Positions 1 through 11,853 of a stretch of DNA of 64,000 nt are shown here, piece by piece; within the stretch, counting starts at the first letter, position 1, and each line of letters starts with the position of its first letter. The position numbers and the translations under genes were made by a program. The notes beneath the pieces are model-generated. The model did not search any database, was not told the DNA's origin, and worked only from the letters and a program-made list of their open reading frames with translations. Source of the DNA: Clarireedia homoeocarpa (taxonomy: Eukaryota > Ascomycota > Leotiomycetes > Helotiales > Rutstroemiaceae). Where the stretch lies: contig LNKV01000067.1 of assembly GCA_001465935.1 (NCBI GenBank), positions 1-64,000 on the forward strand, in the 5' to 3' direction.

Positions 1-992
1 CCCCCCCCCCCCCCCCCCCCGCCAATATCAAAGCCGCACATATATACATATAAGTAAAACAAGAGCGAGCCCAGCGAATCGACAAAACTCTTCTGGAGGG
101 AGAATTGTTTTGTGCTCTCTCTATTAATACGTTTACCCATACCATACCATACCATACCATACCGCACTTTATACATCTCTCTATCTATCTATCGATTTAT
201 TATTTATTGTCTACTCTACTCTGCTCGTATTTTGGTGCAAAAGTAGATATATAAATAAACAAATCAACTAGCCAACCAACAAAGCATTGGTCTCGTTCTG
301 GAGAAATCTCATCATAGGTGATGCCACGCAGAGTAGGGGAGAAGCAGGAGCAGCAGTAGCAGCAGCCAGGGTCAACAAGAAGAAGCAAGAGCAATCAAAT
401 AGCACGAGAAAGAGACATTCTTTTAGAGTTCTTTTTTTCTTTATTGTGTGGGATTTCCGTAACCCATTACAGCCCAGCCCTAACCCCAACCCATATGATC
501 CTAGGATTACATTTTTTGCGCATGATTTGCATGAACATATCTGTTAATTTATAACAAATTGTCAGTCAAAGCGAATAGAATGAGCATTGAACTAAAATAT
601 TGATTTTGTCTTCTTCGTCTTCCTTCCTTCTTTGAGAAAAACACGCTTCCTCAGAACATGTATTGGATTGGATACTTTTTTGGTGAACCATAATATGTCT
701 CTTCGATCTTTTTTTGTGCCAGATGCTTAGCCAAACCAAAACTAGAAAAACAAAACCGAGAGGGAAATTTGCATATCTCAATGGGAGGTGATGAGCGAAG
801 GCAAAAAAATAAAAAAAAATAAAAATAAACTGGAAAACAACAGTAAAGAGAACAAGAAGCAACAAGACGACCTGTCCACCCTTTTTTATGCATTAACTGT
901 TTTGCACATACAGAGTACCGTAAATGCTGTGTGAAGACGCCTATAAAGTAGATTCGTTGAAAAACACATGCGCTAAGAGAAGATATGCTGAA
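1..992. other. Intergenic, no gene seen
   Basis: The window opens with a run of 20 C (1-20). A CCATA pentanucleotide array lies at 137-163 and a short CTAT run near 178-192. Purine-rich A/G tracts occupy about 800-870. I see no open frame with fungal gene character. Part of it should be the 3' UTR of the minus-strand gene ending at 993. Confidence 0.6.
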
Positions 993-3307
993 TTATTTCG
1001 TTGGAATTGGTACCAGTGGTGCCGGTGTTGTCCAAGTTCGGGTAGCTAACTCGCATAGTCTTCGAATGACATTGGTAGTGCCTGCACCGCTAGCTTCGTC
1101 CGAGATGAACTTCTTTGCAACGAGGAGCTTGCTACGAGGATCGCTTTCGTCGAAGTGAAGAGGGGTGCCACTCGGGGTATATTCGGGAACTCGTTGAGCA
1201 TAGGCACGGATGACGGCGATGGAGTACAAGACATCCCGGTTTTCTCGCCCGTCAAGCAAGTTTCTCAAGGTGCCTAGTGTGTCGTTGACCTCTTTGGAGG
1301 AAGACGGATCTTCATCGGACAGGCAGACGAAGTTCGCAAGTGTGTACCAGAACTCCAACTCCCGTAATCGATGGTGATCTGCAGAACCTGGGACTGGCGC
1401 GGTGAGAGGATTGCTTTCAGCCACCTTGCCGGTCAGGAGCACTTCAAAGATCGTCAAGCGGTGGTTGGCCTCGACCACATCATCAGTAGCAGGAATAACA
1501 CCTTTTTGCTCTTCTTTGACACCTTCCGCATCCGCTGCCCCTGCCTTGACCATGCATGCCAATGCCCATACAACTCTGGCCTCAACACTTGCAGTGTATG
1601 CGATCTGGGCTTGATCACTTGGAGTAGTCTTTGAGAATTGTAACAACAATGTGCCGAATTGGTCAAGCAACGACTTATCAGCGAGAAGTTTCTGAATACC
1701 TTTGACGCTAAACCATTTCGATTCGAGGAAATTCTCTAGGCCCGGAGCATAGATGCTATAATACAGATGCTTGGCTTCTTCGAGCGTGTTTGGTGATTGC
1801 GATACGTCGGTTGGGGTGGGATCGGCGGGGGTAGGGGCGCCTCCAATGGCGAGTAAGTCGCTAATGGAACGTTTTGCTGGAAAAGTCGTGTCAGCCGCTT
1901 CTTCAAGAAAAGATGCAACTGTAGGGGAAAAGGGAGAACCGGCACCACCTCTCAGGTGGGGTGTGTCGGATTGCCCAGATGAGTAGGGGCTTGCACTTTG
2001 CATATCTCTGTTTATATCGCGAAAGATTGGCATACCTGGTATAGTATTGTGAAAGTTTGCAGCAGCAGGAGGTGGAGCAGCCGCCTCTAATGCTGGATCT
2101 ATAGCAGATGAGTAGTCAAAATGTTGGCCAGCAGAGGCTGATGCGCCAGCTGATAAGGCGGGATCGTAAGGCATGGCTGCTGGTCCGTAACTATGCAGCA
2201 TCTGAGGTTGGTGACCGTATGGGTTCGCCGTCGCGACCGCGGAAGCTTGCGCAGGCGCGGAGCTAGGAGCAGGTTGGATAGCGGCAGGCCCTGGTTGTTG
2301 TTTAAAGATTGGGTCGTAGCCCAAGCATTCACGTTTCGACTTTTGACAATTTCGGCAGGCGGGGTGTTGTTCGTCGCACTGTTTGTGCAGGGGTTAGCAG
2401 AGTTTTGGTTTAGGATAGCGACAGTGATGATGTTGGCGATGGTTTTATCAACGAATAGCGAAATCTGCGAACAAAATTGCTCGCGAAAATTGACAAATCT
2501 CGCTCAACTCGTGGGTCTGGTATCAAGGTCGCTCGTCTCGCTCGCTCATGTGCCTTCGCCTACTTAGGTGATTCGCTTGCATATAGACGAAAAAGATTCC
2601 ATCGCGAAGAAACTCAACTTCAACCTCAATCTATTACCTCGATTATGCACCGAAATGGAAACATCATGAACTGACCTTTATTCTTCTCTTTCTGCACGTC
2701 AAGCAACCTGTCTTGGTCCTACGTTTGATTTCCTGAATGAAAACCACCATTAGCAAACGACCAGACTCGAAAAATGCGAAAACACGATGACTCCGATTTT
2801 ACTCACCTTCTTATGACGACCGCCGCTCATAACTCTAGCATCGACGGAGATGGGATATCGCATATTCGGGTCCGACGTAACATTAGGATAATGGTGACCT
2901 GGATGAGCCATTTGATGACCTGGAGGAGCATAATATGGAGCGCCCATTTGTGCGACAGGCGGAGGTAAAGGTGAGCCCATCTGGTGTTGCGCCGCTTGCT
3001 GCTGCTGCTGCTGCTGCTGCAAAGGATCCAAGGAGCGCATACTTGGAAGAGGTAAGGAAGCGTTGCTGCCGGTCGGACTTGCGCGATACGGTTCGTTGAC
3101 GGGCTGGCTACCTGGTGGCGGGTAATTGTACTGCTGCGAAGTCGACAAAGAAGGCGAAGGATACGAGGTTGGACTTGGATAACTGACGGTCTGGCGCGAC
3201 GGATTACCTTGTTGTGAGTTTGACATTGATGGCGAAGAAGGCGCGGAACCGTTTTGGTGGAGGTGATTTAGATGTGGACTATTTCTATTCTGTTGTTGCT
3301 GTGCCAT
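993..3307 (-). CDS. Zn(II)2Cys6 transcription factor, 3 exons
   Basis: Predicted nuclear DNA-binding regulator of about 647 residues; its target is unknown. Exons are 2807-3307, 2676-2732 and 993-2378. The 57-nt middle exon starts after TTCATTCAG and ends before GTCAGT. Joining it to exon 3 gives a canonical CX2CX6CX6CX2CX6C zinc cluster (Cys at about 177, 180, 187, 194, 197 and 204) preceded by EIKRRTKTGCLTC. The intron falls just before the third Cys. The N-terminal ~165 residues are Ser/Pro/Gln-rich with a polyGln run near 3001-3020. The C-terminal ~350 residues are helical and resemble the fungal-specific TF region. I chose the ATG at 3307; the frame stays open upstream but only with a TTG (3334), so a further 5' exon is possible. 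The zinc cluster is seen directly; a regulatory role is family knowledge. Confidence 0.88.
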
Positions 3308-3976
3308 ATTTCCTAATGACACGGTCGCTGACAAGTTCGACCTATTCGAAAGCGTAATAATTTCTTGCTTTTCTTTCTTTCTTTCAATCTTTCTTCACGA
3401 CAACGTAAACGGGGTACAGTACGATGATATCTCTTTTAACAAATCAACGAACCTGTATTTGTCGCAGATCTATCGAGCAATTGCTCTCGGGCCTTAATTT
3501 TTTTTTTTTTTCGCGGTAGGTTAAGGTATGGATGAAGTCCGACAATAGCCTGCTTTCCCGAGTGTCGATACTGTAAAAGGAAAGGGGAGGAAGCGAAAGG
3601 CGGTTCTTCTCGTTTACCAGATGAAATAGCGAGCAGTAAAGGGAAAAGAGAAACGAAAAGGCGAGGGATGGGGATGTTGTTTCTCGAAAGGCGGCGCGCG
3701 GGATGTGGAAGTGGAGTTGAGAAGTTTGCAGGTAGGTAGGTAGGTAGATGAGGTAAGGGGATTAAGGTAGAAATTAAAGAAGGGGAAGAGTTTGGGAGAG
3801 GAGGGTCAGTTGGGTGCGTTGGGTGAGGGTGAGGGTGAGTAGTGAGCGAGCGCGTGAGTGAGTGTAGTAAGTCCGTTGCAGGAAGTAGGATAAAGTAGAT
3901 CGATCGGGTCCAAGGTCGGTCTGTCGGTCGGAATACGCTTTTGAGGCTGCAAGCTGGGTCTAATGGGGGGAACGGG

Positions 3977-4050
3977 GTCTGAGTCTGAGTCTGGGTCTGG
4001 GTCTGGCTTTGGCTTTGGCTTTGGGTCTGGTGTGGGTTGGTTTTGGGTCT
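3977..4050. repeat. GTCTGR / GCTTTG hexamer array
   Basis: Degenerate 6-bp array, GAGTCT and GGGTCT units followed by GGCTTT units, ending in GGGTCTGG. Simple-sequence repeat in a spacer. Confidence 0.75.
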
Positions 4051-4169
4051 GAGTGATGGCGGGATTTATGTTCTGCTATCGGGAGAGGAGAGGAGGCGAG
4101 GAGGGGAGGCGAGAGGAGAGGAGAGGAGAGGACGAGTGAGCCGGACTGGAGAGAAGAAGGATGGAGTAT

Positions 4170-4226
4170 AGACGAGTAGACGAGTAGACGAGTAGACGTA
4201 TGGAGTAGACGAGTAGACGAGTAGAA
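4170..4226. repeat. 8-bp GACGAGTA minisatellite
   Basis: About six copies of GACGAGTA in two blocks, separated by CGTATGGAGTA. Perfect within blocks. Confidence 0.85.
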
Positions 4227-4324
4227 GTATGAGGGACTTGGAGTATGCAGGAGTTGGAGTATCACCTTGAATCTGAGGCGTGAATTCGAGCTTGTTTGTA
4301 CTTTGTTCCCCTCTTTAGGTCTAC

Positions 4325-4426
4325 CTGCGTCTGCGTCTGCGTCTGCGTCTGCCTCTGCGTCGGCCTCTGCGTCGGCCTCTGCGTCGGCCTCTGCTTCTCC
4401 TCTCCTCTCCTCTGCCTCTGCCTCTG
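4325..4426. repeat. GTCTGC / GTCGGCCTCTGC array
   Basis: A hexamer block (GTCTGC) passes into a 12-bp higher-order block (GTCGGCCTCTGC, three copies) and then CTCTCCT units. It looks like a higher-order unit built from the hexamer. Confidence 0.8.
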
Positions 4427-4650
4427 TCATTCACGCCTTCTCTTTCATTAAAGCAACACCCAAAGCCCTTTCCAGATGCACAACCCGAGTTTAGTTCCTC
4501 CCAAGCCGTCGTGTTACTGGTGTTTCTTTTAATTTCATGCAACATGTACGAGAGTCTACTCAGCCTTTACTGGATATGGTAAGCATTTTATTTATAAACA
4601 CACCCTTGGGGTGTGGGCAATCAAAATGCGATAGCCATTCATTTGTTCTT

Positions 4651-4740
4651 CATGAGGGCATGAAGGCATGAAGGCATGAAGGCACGAAGGCATAAAGGCA
4701 CAAAGGCACAAAGGCACAAAGGCACAAAGGCACAAAGGCA
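4651..4740. repeat. 8-bp RYRAAGGC minisatellite
   Basis: About eleven head-to-tail 8-bp units. ATGAAGGC copies come first, then one ACGAAGGC and one ATAAAGGC, then a run of ACAAAGGC. The variants are ordered, not mixed. Confidence 0.88.
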
Positions 4741-7123
4741 GAAGTGGAAATATGAAGAGTACTTGAGTACTTGCACTCATAATCGCTTACCTTCACATTC
4801 AAAATGTCGACACAGCGACGCGTCCCTCGCCATGGCCTTGACCACTCTCCCATTCTAAGGAAGGCTGCGGCCACCGGACACCGCACCTCCAATGCCCTGG
4901 ACGTGTCGATTCATCGATTCAGAATCACGGAGGTATCACGATTCCTGGCGTTTACGACTAGACCATGTATGTACCTGACGTATCTCGCCTCGTTTCTCTT
5001 CCATGCACAACATGGCCCTTTGGAACTAGGTAATGAGGATGCGATGCATCCTTCGCACGCTGACCGTTTAATTCGTCTGTTCATTCCCTGGCAAGGGTGC
5101 ACTGGGTGGTGCCAGGTGCGGCAGACGGCACTGCTACCGGTGACTAGACCAAGCGATGGAAGAAATATGGAAGGCTTGGAAGAAACATGGAAGGCTTGGA
5201 AGCTTCTCTTTTCCTTCCACGGCGTAATACAAAGTATGTGAGTAAGACGGACTGGACTCCCCTTCACTTCAGGTACGACCTCGGGCGCCACAATAAGCAT
5301 CGACATCGACAGACACACCTCCATCGCCTCGATACCTCTTAGCTTTCCTGCTCTCATTTGCCCGCCTGTCCAACGACCAGTATTCCAAACCAATCCTTGG
5401 TAAGATGCGGTCATTGAGCTGCACTCCTTTCCTTGAAGGGTTTCGTGGAAGTGGAAATTTGAAGGTACGGTACATTAGGGCTATCCGGTCATCGACATCG
5501 GTGCGCGCCTTCCCCCTTTCCCCAGAATAAATATCCTGCTTCGAATCTGTTAACAACCTTCCATATCTGGCCATCTTGGAACCAGAAGTGATGTGAGAAT
5601 ACGCACACGATCAAATTTGCTGGACAAGAACTTGAATCTGCGGAGGATCGCCAAATCTATTTCGAGAAGTTCCTCACATAACCGAGTAGTCCGCTCAGCC
5701 TGGGAGCATAAGAGTTTACAGCAGAATGCTACATTAAACTGGTCAAGGGTTGCTTTCACGGAGAGAGCGGGGCCCAATTGAAACGGAGCATTATCCAACC
5801 AAAAATCAGTCTTGTCTCGGCATTATTTTTCAATCCAAATCCTCACTTCCTAACTTTATCCTTTTTCTAATCTTGGATCCTTTTCCCCTGCATTCTTCAA
5901 AGGAGAGGACCAATGCATCAAAGAGAGGCTTGGGATCGATGTATGCATGCCATCTCCCGCAACTCAAACCAGCTATCCACCATCACTTCCTTTCAGCCTC
6001 GTGGTTTCCTACAGCGAGATGGCCCGTCGCCACGCCCGACTTCATGCTGTCGCCAAAGTCCATTTCTTTGCGTCTCCCCCCCACCCCCCCAGGAACGGAG
6101 TAAAATTATCTATCCATAACTGCAGTCTGTAAGCAAGCAGGTATGCAAGGATAATCCCCTATCTGTTTCAGCAGGACGATTCGAAACAGAATATATGGGT
6201 ACCTGCCTGATACCAGAACATTACCGAGCACGATGCTTACATGCACATTTACCCTATGTGACCGAGGAGTTTGAATCTACCGTGCTGTGGCCGTGTCCTG
6301 CCATCCATCACATCCACCAGAGACATTCAACGGCATCTCCAAGATTCGCCGAAGAGAAGGGAAACAGATATGTGATGCAGGTGAAGAAGGCACTTTGTGC
6401 CCAAGTGGTTCACTACAGTACTTACCGTTACCTCACAAGTCCATCGAGCTTCACCGTTCTTAAAGCCCGAAGTTAAAGCCCAGCGAGACACAAAAGCACC
6501 GGGAAACTTAACCAAAAGTTCCCTATCTTTGGCACAGTAGAAACAACCGTCAGTCGCATGCGGTGGCTCGCAAATGACAACCCCATTGTCCCTCATTGCC
6601 AGGATTTTGATGTACAGCATAATACGCAAGGGTACGAGAGTATGCTTCTAGAAGGATTCCATGCAAAAGGCAAGCTGCATGTGGTGAGATTTCAAGCACT
6701 TTTTTCTCTCTGTGTTACTGGTCCCTCTTACCCGAGAGAGGCTTGTCACTTTACCACGAACCGTTTTTTGGGGGGGCCAGAAAAAGGTAGGTCAACTTTA
6801 TGTCGTGTATGGTTTGATGGCTCGTGGAATGATTTCGTTATGCCTTATACAAACAGCCTTGGCGGATAGATCCCGAGATAACTCTGAGGTGCCTAGTTCC
6901 TTGCCTAACATTGGTTGGTAACCGGTACTTTGAATTTCACTCTTGTGGACATCACATGAAAAGCAGACCGGAGCGTGAATCGGAGGCTCGGCCCGGTAAT
7001 CCATGAACGAAAACCCTTCACAGAAACAACGCTCTGCTCAGTTTTTGTCCATTACGCCTATGTACTTGTACAAATTAAGATGTTTATGCGACTTTTGTAG
7101 GTCTACCTCGTAGCGTGTGTCAT

Positions 7124-9169
7124 TCACGAATCGGTCAAGACCCGGGTCCAGTCAAACTTCTTCCAGCACTTTCTGAACCCCTCAAGTCTTTTATCCCCTC
7201 GATTCCACCGGCCCTGTCGCTTAATGACATCAGGCTCAATATCCAGCATTCCACCAATGATCTCCCGCGCAAACAAATCCCCTCTCGGCCAGCGATTGGC
7301 GTCTTCCACGATATGTCCCAAGCCACCATCAATCTCAAACCAAGCGTGAAAGTACGGCATCTCCTTGGCGATTGAGCGCCGGAATGCGAGTTTTCCCAGC
7401 CCGTCTCGCGCGCGTGCAGCCGTGTCAATCAGTTTCTTATGCTGTGTCCACTCTTCATCGGCAGACAGGATGGCCTCTTTGAAAAATGCCGGCGCTGTTT
7501 CCCCTAGGCTGTAGGGCAGTGGTACGGCTTGCATGGCAGCGTGCATCTTTCTTTGTGGCGCTGCGGCATTTTCGTAAAAGACCACGTCCCGTCCCTGGTC
7601 ATGGTACATGCGTGTCAAACATTTCATGAAATTCCTGATCTCTTCCCACTCGTCATCATCACATTCTAGAAGATTGGTCCGGTGCTGTATGGGCACAATG
7701 ACAGCACCACCCTCGCTCAGCTCCGGTTCCGTCGGGAGCGTAAGGTAGACTCGTGTAGCTAGAGACACGATCGGCGCCACGGGAGGTTGGTTCCTGTCTT
7801 CGTGATGGCAGAGTTGGCAATTATCTAGGATCCGGTTCATCTTTTGGAATTCGCCTATGGCCGTATTCCTCAAGTTGATCTCGGATTTCTGCACACGCTT
7901 CGCAAGCTTATCTGCATTGTCGTCCATGTAGTCGAGGTCATTGTCGAATTTAGCATCTTTTGCTATGCGTTCAGCAGCTCGCATGCCCGCGCCTCCAGCT
8001 TGTCCTTTTGTCCGTCGCTCCTCGCGAACCATATCTTCAATAGTCATGTCTTCATTCTCTTTTACCAAACCCCTTTCGCGACCTCTCTTTTTGTCAATCG
8101 CTGTCACTTCCCCTCGGGTTCCTGCCATCATCCTATTATCCATCTTCCCCAAAACAACGACACCAGGTTCTATGCTGGTTGCTACACCAGCGGCCGCTGC
8201 AGCATTGTATTCAGCCTCAAGTCTGTCGGCGTCCGGCGATTTTTTGAGTTTTGCTTTCATCATCTGCGCTTTTAGTCGGTTCAAAGCTGTAGCATCGAGC
8301 GCTACAGTTGTAGCTGGCGCAGGTGCCTCCTCCATCACCTTGCCCTGAGGTAAATCCAAAGGCTCCTCATCCTGCTGTGATGTCGAACCTCTTCTGATAC
8401 CCATATCCAATTTCCTTTCTTGAAATAATTCCCCACTAGGCTTCTCCTTCCCGACGTAACCCTCTCCGTATAGCCTCCTCCGGTCTAATTCAATTTGCTC
8501 TTCTCGTGCATCATCAAACTCTCGTAAACCTCCAAATCGCTCAATGGCAACTTCATCTACCGATTTCCCAGACTGCTCCGCCTGCTTATAAATTGCTTTC
8601 AATTTAGTCATCCGCCATTGTGCTCCAGCATCTCCAAAGGTATAAGAGACTTCATGTCCTGCATCGATATCATCCAGCTTTTTCGCGCCCACATTCAGAT
8701 CTTGCAGATGCTGATTGAGTTCATTTTTGTGTATCTTGAGATCATAATCCGGCTTTGAGGGCACTTCTGGTACCTTGGGCTTCGCTGCTCCTCTTTGCGT
8801 GTAATCGAATTCGAAGGCAGAGGGGTCGGTCATCCAGGAATCGCGAGTAGCTTTTGATTGGGGCTCGGGCTCTTCTTCGTCTGGAAGTGGTAGATCTTCT
8901 TTTGGGTCTGATGACTTTGTGTATTTGCGACTTCTCCTATCATGCTCATCTTCATCGTCGTGCCTAGAATGCCGTGAGCGTTTGTGTCGGTGACCGTCTC
9001 TCTCCTCTTCTTCTTCGTCGTCGTCGCGCGAGCGGTGATGTCTTCGGTGATGATGCCGATGTTTCTTATCTTTATCTTTATCTTTATCCCTGCGCTCCTT
9101 CTTTTCACTTCTTTCTCTCTCGGCCTTTTCTGCAGCTAATTGTTTCTCGAATTCATCTAGCCCGTCCAT
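7124..9169 (-). CDS. Spliceosome-associated protein CWF19 (CwfJ family)
   Basis: Single-exon gene, 681 residues. It belongs to the CWF19/CWF19L family, nuclear proteins linked to late spliceosome and intron-lariat handling (family knowledge). The N-terminal ~110 residues are highly charged: KDKDKDK, an HRHHHRRHHRSR tract and acidic runs, as in splicing factors. A mid-region follows with a conserved tract around WRMTKLKAIYKQAEQ. The C-terminal ~250 residues carry the two CwfJ domains: a HIT-like part with CQLCHHE and VPIQHRTNLLECDDDEWEEI, and the terminal CwfJ_C_2 part with HAWFEIDGGLGHIVED and REIIGGML. The length fits fungal orthologues. The ATG at 9169 starts MDGLDEFEKQLAAEKAERER, a typical beginning. 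The gene is divergent from GPN1 across 218 bp. Confidence 0.93.
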   Translation of the reverse strand: MDGLDEFEKQLAAEKAERERSEKKERRDKDKDKDKKHRHHHRRHHRSRDDDEEEEERDGHRHKRSRHSRHDDEDEHDRRSRKYTKSSDPKEDLPLPDEEEPEPQSKATRDSWMTDPSAFEFDYTQRGAAKPKVPEVPSKPDYDLKIHKNELNQHLQDLNVGAKKLDDIDAGHEVSYTFGDAGAQWRMTKLKAIYKQAEQSGKSVDEVAIERFGGLREFDDAREEQIELDRRRLYGEGYVGKEKPSGELFQERKLDMGIRRGSTSQQDEEPLDLPQGKVMEEAPAPATTVALDATALNRLKAQMMKAKLKKSPDADRLEAEYNAAAAAGVATSIEPGVVVLGKMDNRMMAGTRGEVTAIDKKRGRERGLVKENEDMTIEDMVREERRTKGQAGGAGMRAAERIAKDAKFDNDLDYMDDNADKLAKRVQKSEINLRNTAIGEFQKMNRILDNCQLCHHEDRNQPPVAPIVSLATRVYLTLPTEPELSEGGAVIVPIQHRTNLLECDDDEWEEIRNFMKCLTRMYHDQGRDVVFYENAAAPQRKMHAAMQAVPLPYSLGETAPAFFKEAILSADEEWTQHKKLIDTAARARDGLGKLAFRRSIAKEMPYFHAWFEIDGGLGHIVEDANRWPRGDLFAREIIGGMLDIEPDVIKRQGRWNRGDKRLEGFRKCWKKFDWTRVLTDS

Positions 9170-9387
9170 TTTGAAGATGTTTGTTGACGTGATGCGATGT
9201 AAGCTTAAAAATAATAATGGTCGGCTTGGTAGCGAGCTATCCGTATCTCGGGAGCGCTATAACGCTATCTTGATGCGGTAGGAATTTATTTTTTTGACAA
9301 GAGACCTCTCCCGTCCATCCCACTTGATACCCCGCCTAAACTCTCCCTTTTACGACTACCACTTCATTTATCACCACACTATACACG
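9170..9387. promoter_or_regulatory. Bidirectional CWF19/GPN1 promoter region
   Basis: Only 218 bp separate the start codons of two divergent housekeeping genes, so both 5' UTRs and core promoters must lie here. A pyrimidine-rich stretch precedes the GPN1 start. No specific factor site is claimed. Confidence 0.6.
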
Positions 9388-10655
9388 ATGGCGGAAACCT
9401 CAAATACCCAGGCGAAGAAGCCTGTTTCTATTGTTTGTGTCGGCATGGCTGGTATATTCTCAACACTCCCGCATCACCAGATGCGCTCACTAACATATTT
9501 CTTCCAGGCTCTGGCAAAACCACCTTTATGCAACGCATCAACTCGTACCTACACTCCCAGAAAACCCCTCCATACGTACTGAATCTCGATCCGGCCGTGC
9601 GCAATGTTCCCTTCGACAGCAACATCGATATCCGCGACAGCGTCAACTACAAAGAAGTGATGAAATCCTACAACCTCGGACCCAACGGTGGAATTCTCAC
9701 CTCCCTCAATCTCTTTGCCACGAAAATCGATCAGATCCTCGCTCTTCTCGAAAAACGCACGTCCCGCGCCCCGGAAAACCCTACCGATATACCCATCGAA
9801 CATATCCTTGTCGATACACCGGGACAAATTGAGGTTTTCGTCTGGAGTGCTTCGGGAAGCATCTTGCTTGATTCTTTAGCGAGCACGTTCCCCACCGTCG
9901 TGGCGTATATCATCGATACTCCGCGGACGGCGAGCACGAGTACGTTTATGAGTAATATGTTGTATGCTTGCAGTATATTGTACAAGACCAAACTGCCCAT
10001 GATCCTCGTATTCAACAAGACGGACGTGAAAGACGCCGAGTTCGCCAAGGAATGGATGACGGATTTCGAAGCATTTCAAGCGGCGTTGCGCGAGGAAGAA
10101 GAAGCGGGGAGTTTTGGTGGGATGGAAGGAGGAGCGGGGGGGTTGGGAGGGGGAAGTGGATATATGGGGAGCCTACTCAATAGCATGAGTTTGATGTTGG
10201 AGGAGTTTTACAGCCATTTGAAGGTTGTAGGTGTGAGTTCTATGACGGGACAGGGAGTGGAAGAGTTCTTTGAAGCGGTGCAAGAGAAAGCAGAGGAGTT
10301 TGAAAGGGATTATAAGCCGGAGTTGGAGAGGAGGAGGAAGGCGAGGGATGAGGAGAAGAAGATGGAGCGGGAGAGGGAGTTGGGGAAGTTGATGAAGGAT
10401 ATGGCTGTTTCGGGAGGGCCATCTTCGGCGAAAGCTAAGACTGCAGCACCGGGTGCTAAGCCGAGTACGGAGATGGATACGCTGAGTGATATGGAGGATT
10501 CAGATGATGATGGGGAGGCAGGGGATGATGCGGGTGAAGACGCGGATGGATTGAGCACAAGATATAAAGCTGCTTTGGCTGATGCGGGAGGACCTTCTAA
10601 TGCGGATGATCACAGCTTCACGCGATATCTCCGGACAAGTCAGATGAACCTGTAG
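9388..10655 (+). CDS. GPN-loop GTPase 1 (NPA3/XAB1), 2 exons
   Basis: Cytoplasmic GTPase needed for RNA polymerase II assembly and nuclear import (family knowledge). Exons are 9388-9451 and 9508-10655, a 56-nt intron with a CTAAC branch site and TTCCAG acceptor. The intron splits the P-loop codon and joining restores CVGMAGSGKTTFMQR (G1). The diagnostic GPN loop appears as LGPNGGILTSLNLF. G3 is VDTPGQIEVF and G4 is VFNKTDV. The product is about 403 residues. A Gly-rich insert (near 10120-10160) and an acidic C-terminal tail with DMEDSDDDGEAGDD follow the G domain, as in fungal NPA3. An upstream open frame from 9294 lacks the P-loop start and is intronic read-through. Confidence 0.95.
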
Positions 10656-11111
10656 TAGGCGAGAAGTCAAGAAGGGGGAGAAAAATTGGAAGAATTGTTG
10701 GTAAAGGATAAAGGAGTTATTTAGGGGTAAAATAGCATTAAGGGCGCATCATTGATACCATGTTACCAAAAAGGATAGAAGACTTTGTAGAAGGAAAATG
10801 ATATTCAGCACACACAATTTGATCTCTTTTGTCTTTGTAAACCCTTGTGATTATAGTATATGCCCACCTCCATGTGCTACTGTGACATTCTAAGCTTTTC
10901 CCATACGCCTGCCATAGTCTTTGTAATCAACCATCAACTCGTGGATATCGTTTCAAACACCAATTTTCATCCTGTTCCGGCACATCTGCGTTCGATAGAT
11001 ATGATGATCTTTGACTGAACCCCTTTTAGATATCGCTCGTAGACTTGGTTGCCTTCGCATCGCCTCCGTTTCGCCCTCCATTCGCTCACCGCATCGACTT
11101 CAACCCCCGAA
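10656..11111. other. Convergent intergenic region
   Basis: This holds the 3' ends of GPN1 (+) and RPABC4 (-). AT-rich UTR-like sequence; no gene seen. Confidence 0.6.
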
Positions 11112-11557
11112 TCATCTAGCCTCGAATTGAACCATACTATCACACTGAAGTCAGTATGCGCTGCGCAACCCGCTTTTCCTGTTCTTCCATTCCACTAGAT
11201 TGCATATCACATCACATCGCATTACACCGGCCGCTTCTCCCGCCCTCCCATCTCCTCCTTAACCATCCCATCCCATCCCCTCCTCTTGCCTCCATCTCAC
11301 ATCAAACGAGCAAAGAAGGAAAAGTCAATCAATCAAAAAACCACATACCGATCCGTTCGATCTTTATACAGCACACGATGTCCGCACTCCTTGCATCGGA
11401 TTGGATCGCCGCGCTTCAGCAAAACACTCGTGTTGCAATCGCCGCACGAGTACTTGATTGAGGGACCCTCGCCGAGGACGCCGGATGCGCCGCCGTAGGG
11501 GTTGGGTGCGGCGACGGGTTGGGGGTTGGTGGTGGGGACTTGGTAGGAGTCGTCCAT
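11112..11557 (-). CDS. RNA polymerases I/II/III subunit RPABC4 (Rpb12)
   Basis: Shared small zinc-binding subunit of the three nuclear RNA polymerases (family knowledge). Exons are 11349-11557 and 11112-11136, predicted 77 residues. Exon 1 encodes a short N-terminal extension, then the zinc ribbon CGDC ... IRCKECG (two CX2C pairs) and HRVLYKDRTD. The donor GTATGT splits an Arg codon. A tiny 25-nt last exon after GATAG restores the invariant C-terminus RMVQFEAR and a TGA stop. The 212-nt intron is long for this window. Without splicing the frame ends within a few codons as YVVF. Yeast Rpb12 is about 70 residues, so the size fits. Confidence 0.93.
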
Positions 11558-11798
11558 TTTTTTTTATGTTTTTTTTTTTGGTGGTAGAGGGTTGTGGTGT
11601 TGCGAGGGATTGTGGTTGAGGTGTAGGTGAGGAGATGGGATAAAGAAAGATACTTGATGGAAGAAGGCAGAAATTATTGTGGGTACGGTACCTAAGGCGG
11701 CGAGGATGTGAGGCTAAGGCTGGTTCGGGGTTAGTTTGAGCTATGGCCTGGATGATTGATAAGAGGAACTTTTCTTTGGAGCTGATGAAGGTAGATCT

Positions 11799-11853
11799 GA
11801 TGTCAGGCCTCGTGATGTAAGGCCTCGTGATGTAAGGCCTCGTGATGTAAAGG
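11799..11853. repeat. 15-bp tandem repeat
   Basis: Three full units of GATGTMAGGCCTCGT and a partial fourth. Only the first unit has C in place of A. Confidence 0.88.

Larger units (their letters stand above)
3308..7123. other. 3.8 kb intergenic spacer, repeat-rich
   Basis: This spacer separates two minus-strand genes. It holds the 5' region of the Zn2Cys6 gene and several simple-repeat arrays, annotated separately. Open frames here either translate those arrays (3960-4430) or have no family resemblance and no start context (4804-5241, 4911-5414, 6195-6476). I see no supported gene. Confidence 0.6.

Noticed and set aside
1..20. Poly-C at the window start considered as a telomeric end
   Set aside because: No TTAGGG/CCCTAA repeats follow; a simple homopolymer or assembly edge is more likely.
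3960..4545. Long open frames on both strands with repetitive Ala/Glu/Arg or Ser/Ala products
   Set aside because: They translate the hexamer and 12-bp arrays; no family features, and both strands are equally open.
4804..5414. Overlapping plus and minus frames of 145 and 167 codons
   Set aside because: Composition unlike protein, no motifs, no splice logic; probably chance frames in a spacer.
7844..8348. Plus-strand frames of 143 and 135 codons
   Set aside because: Antisense shadows of the CWF19 coding region.
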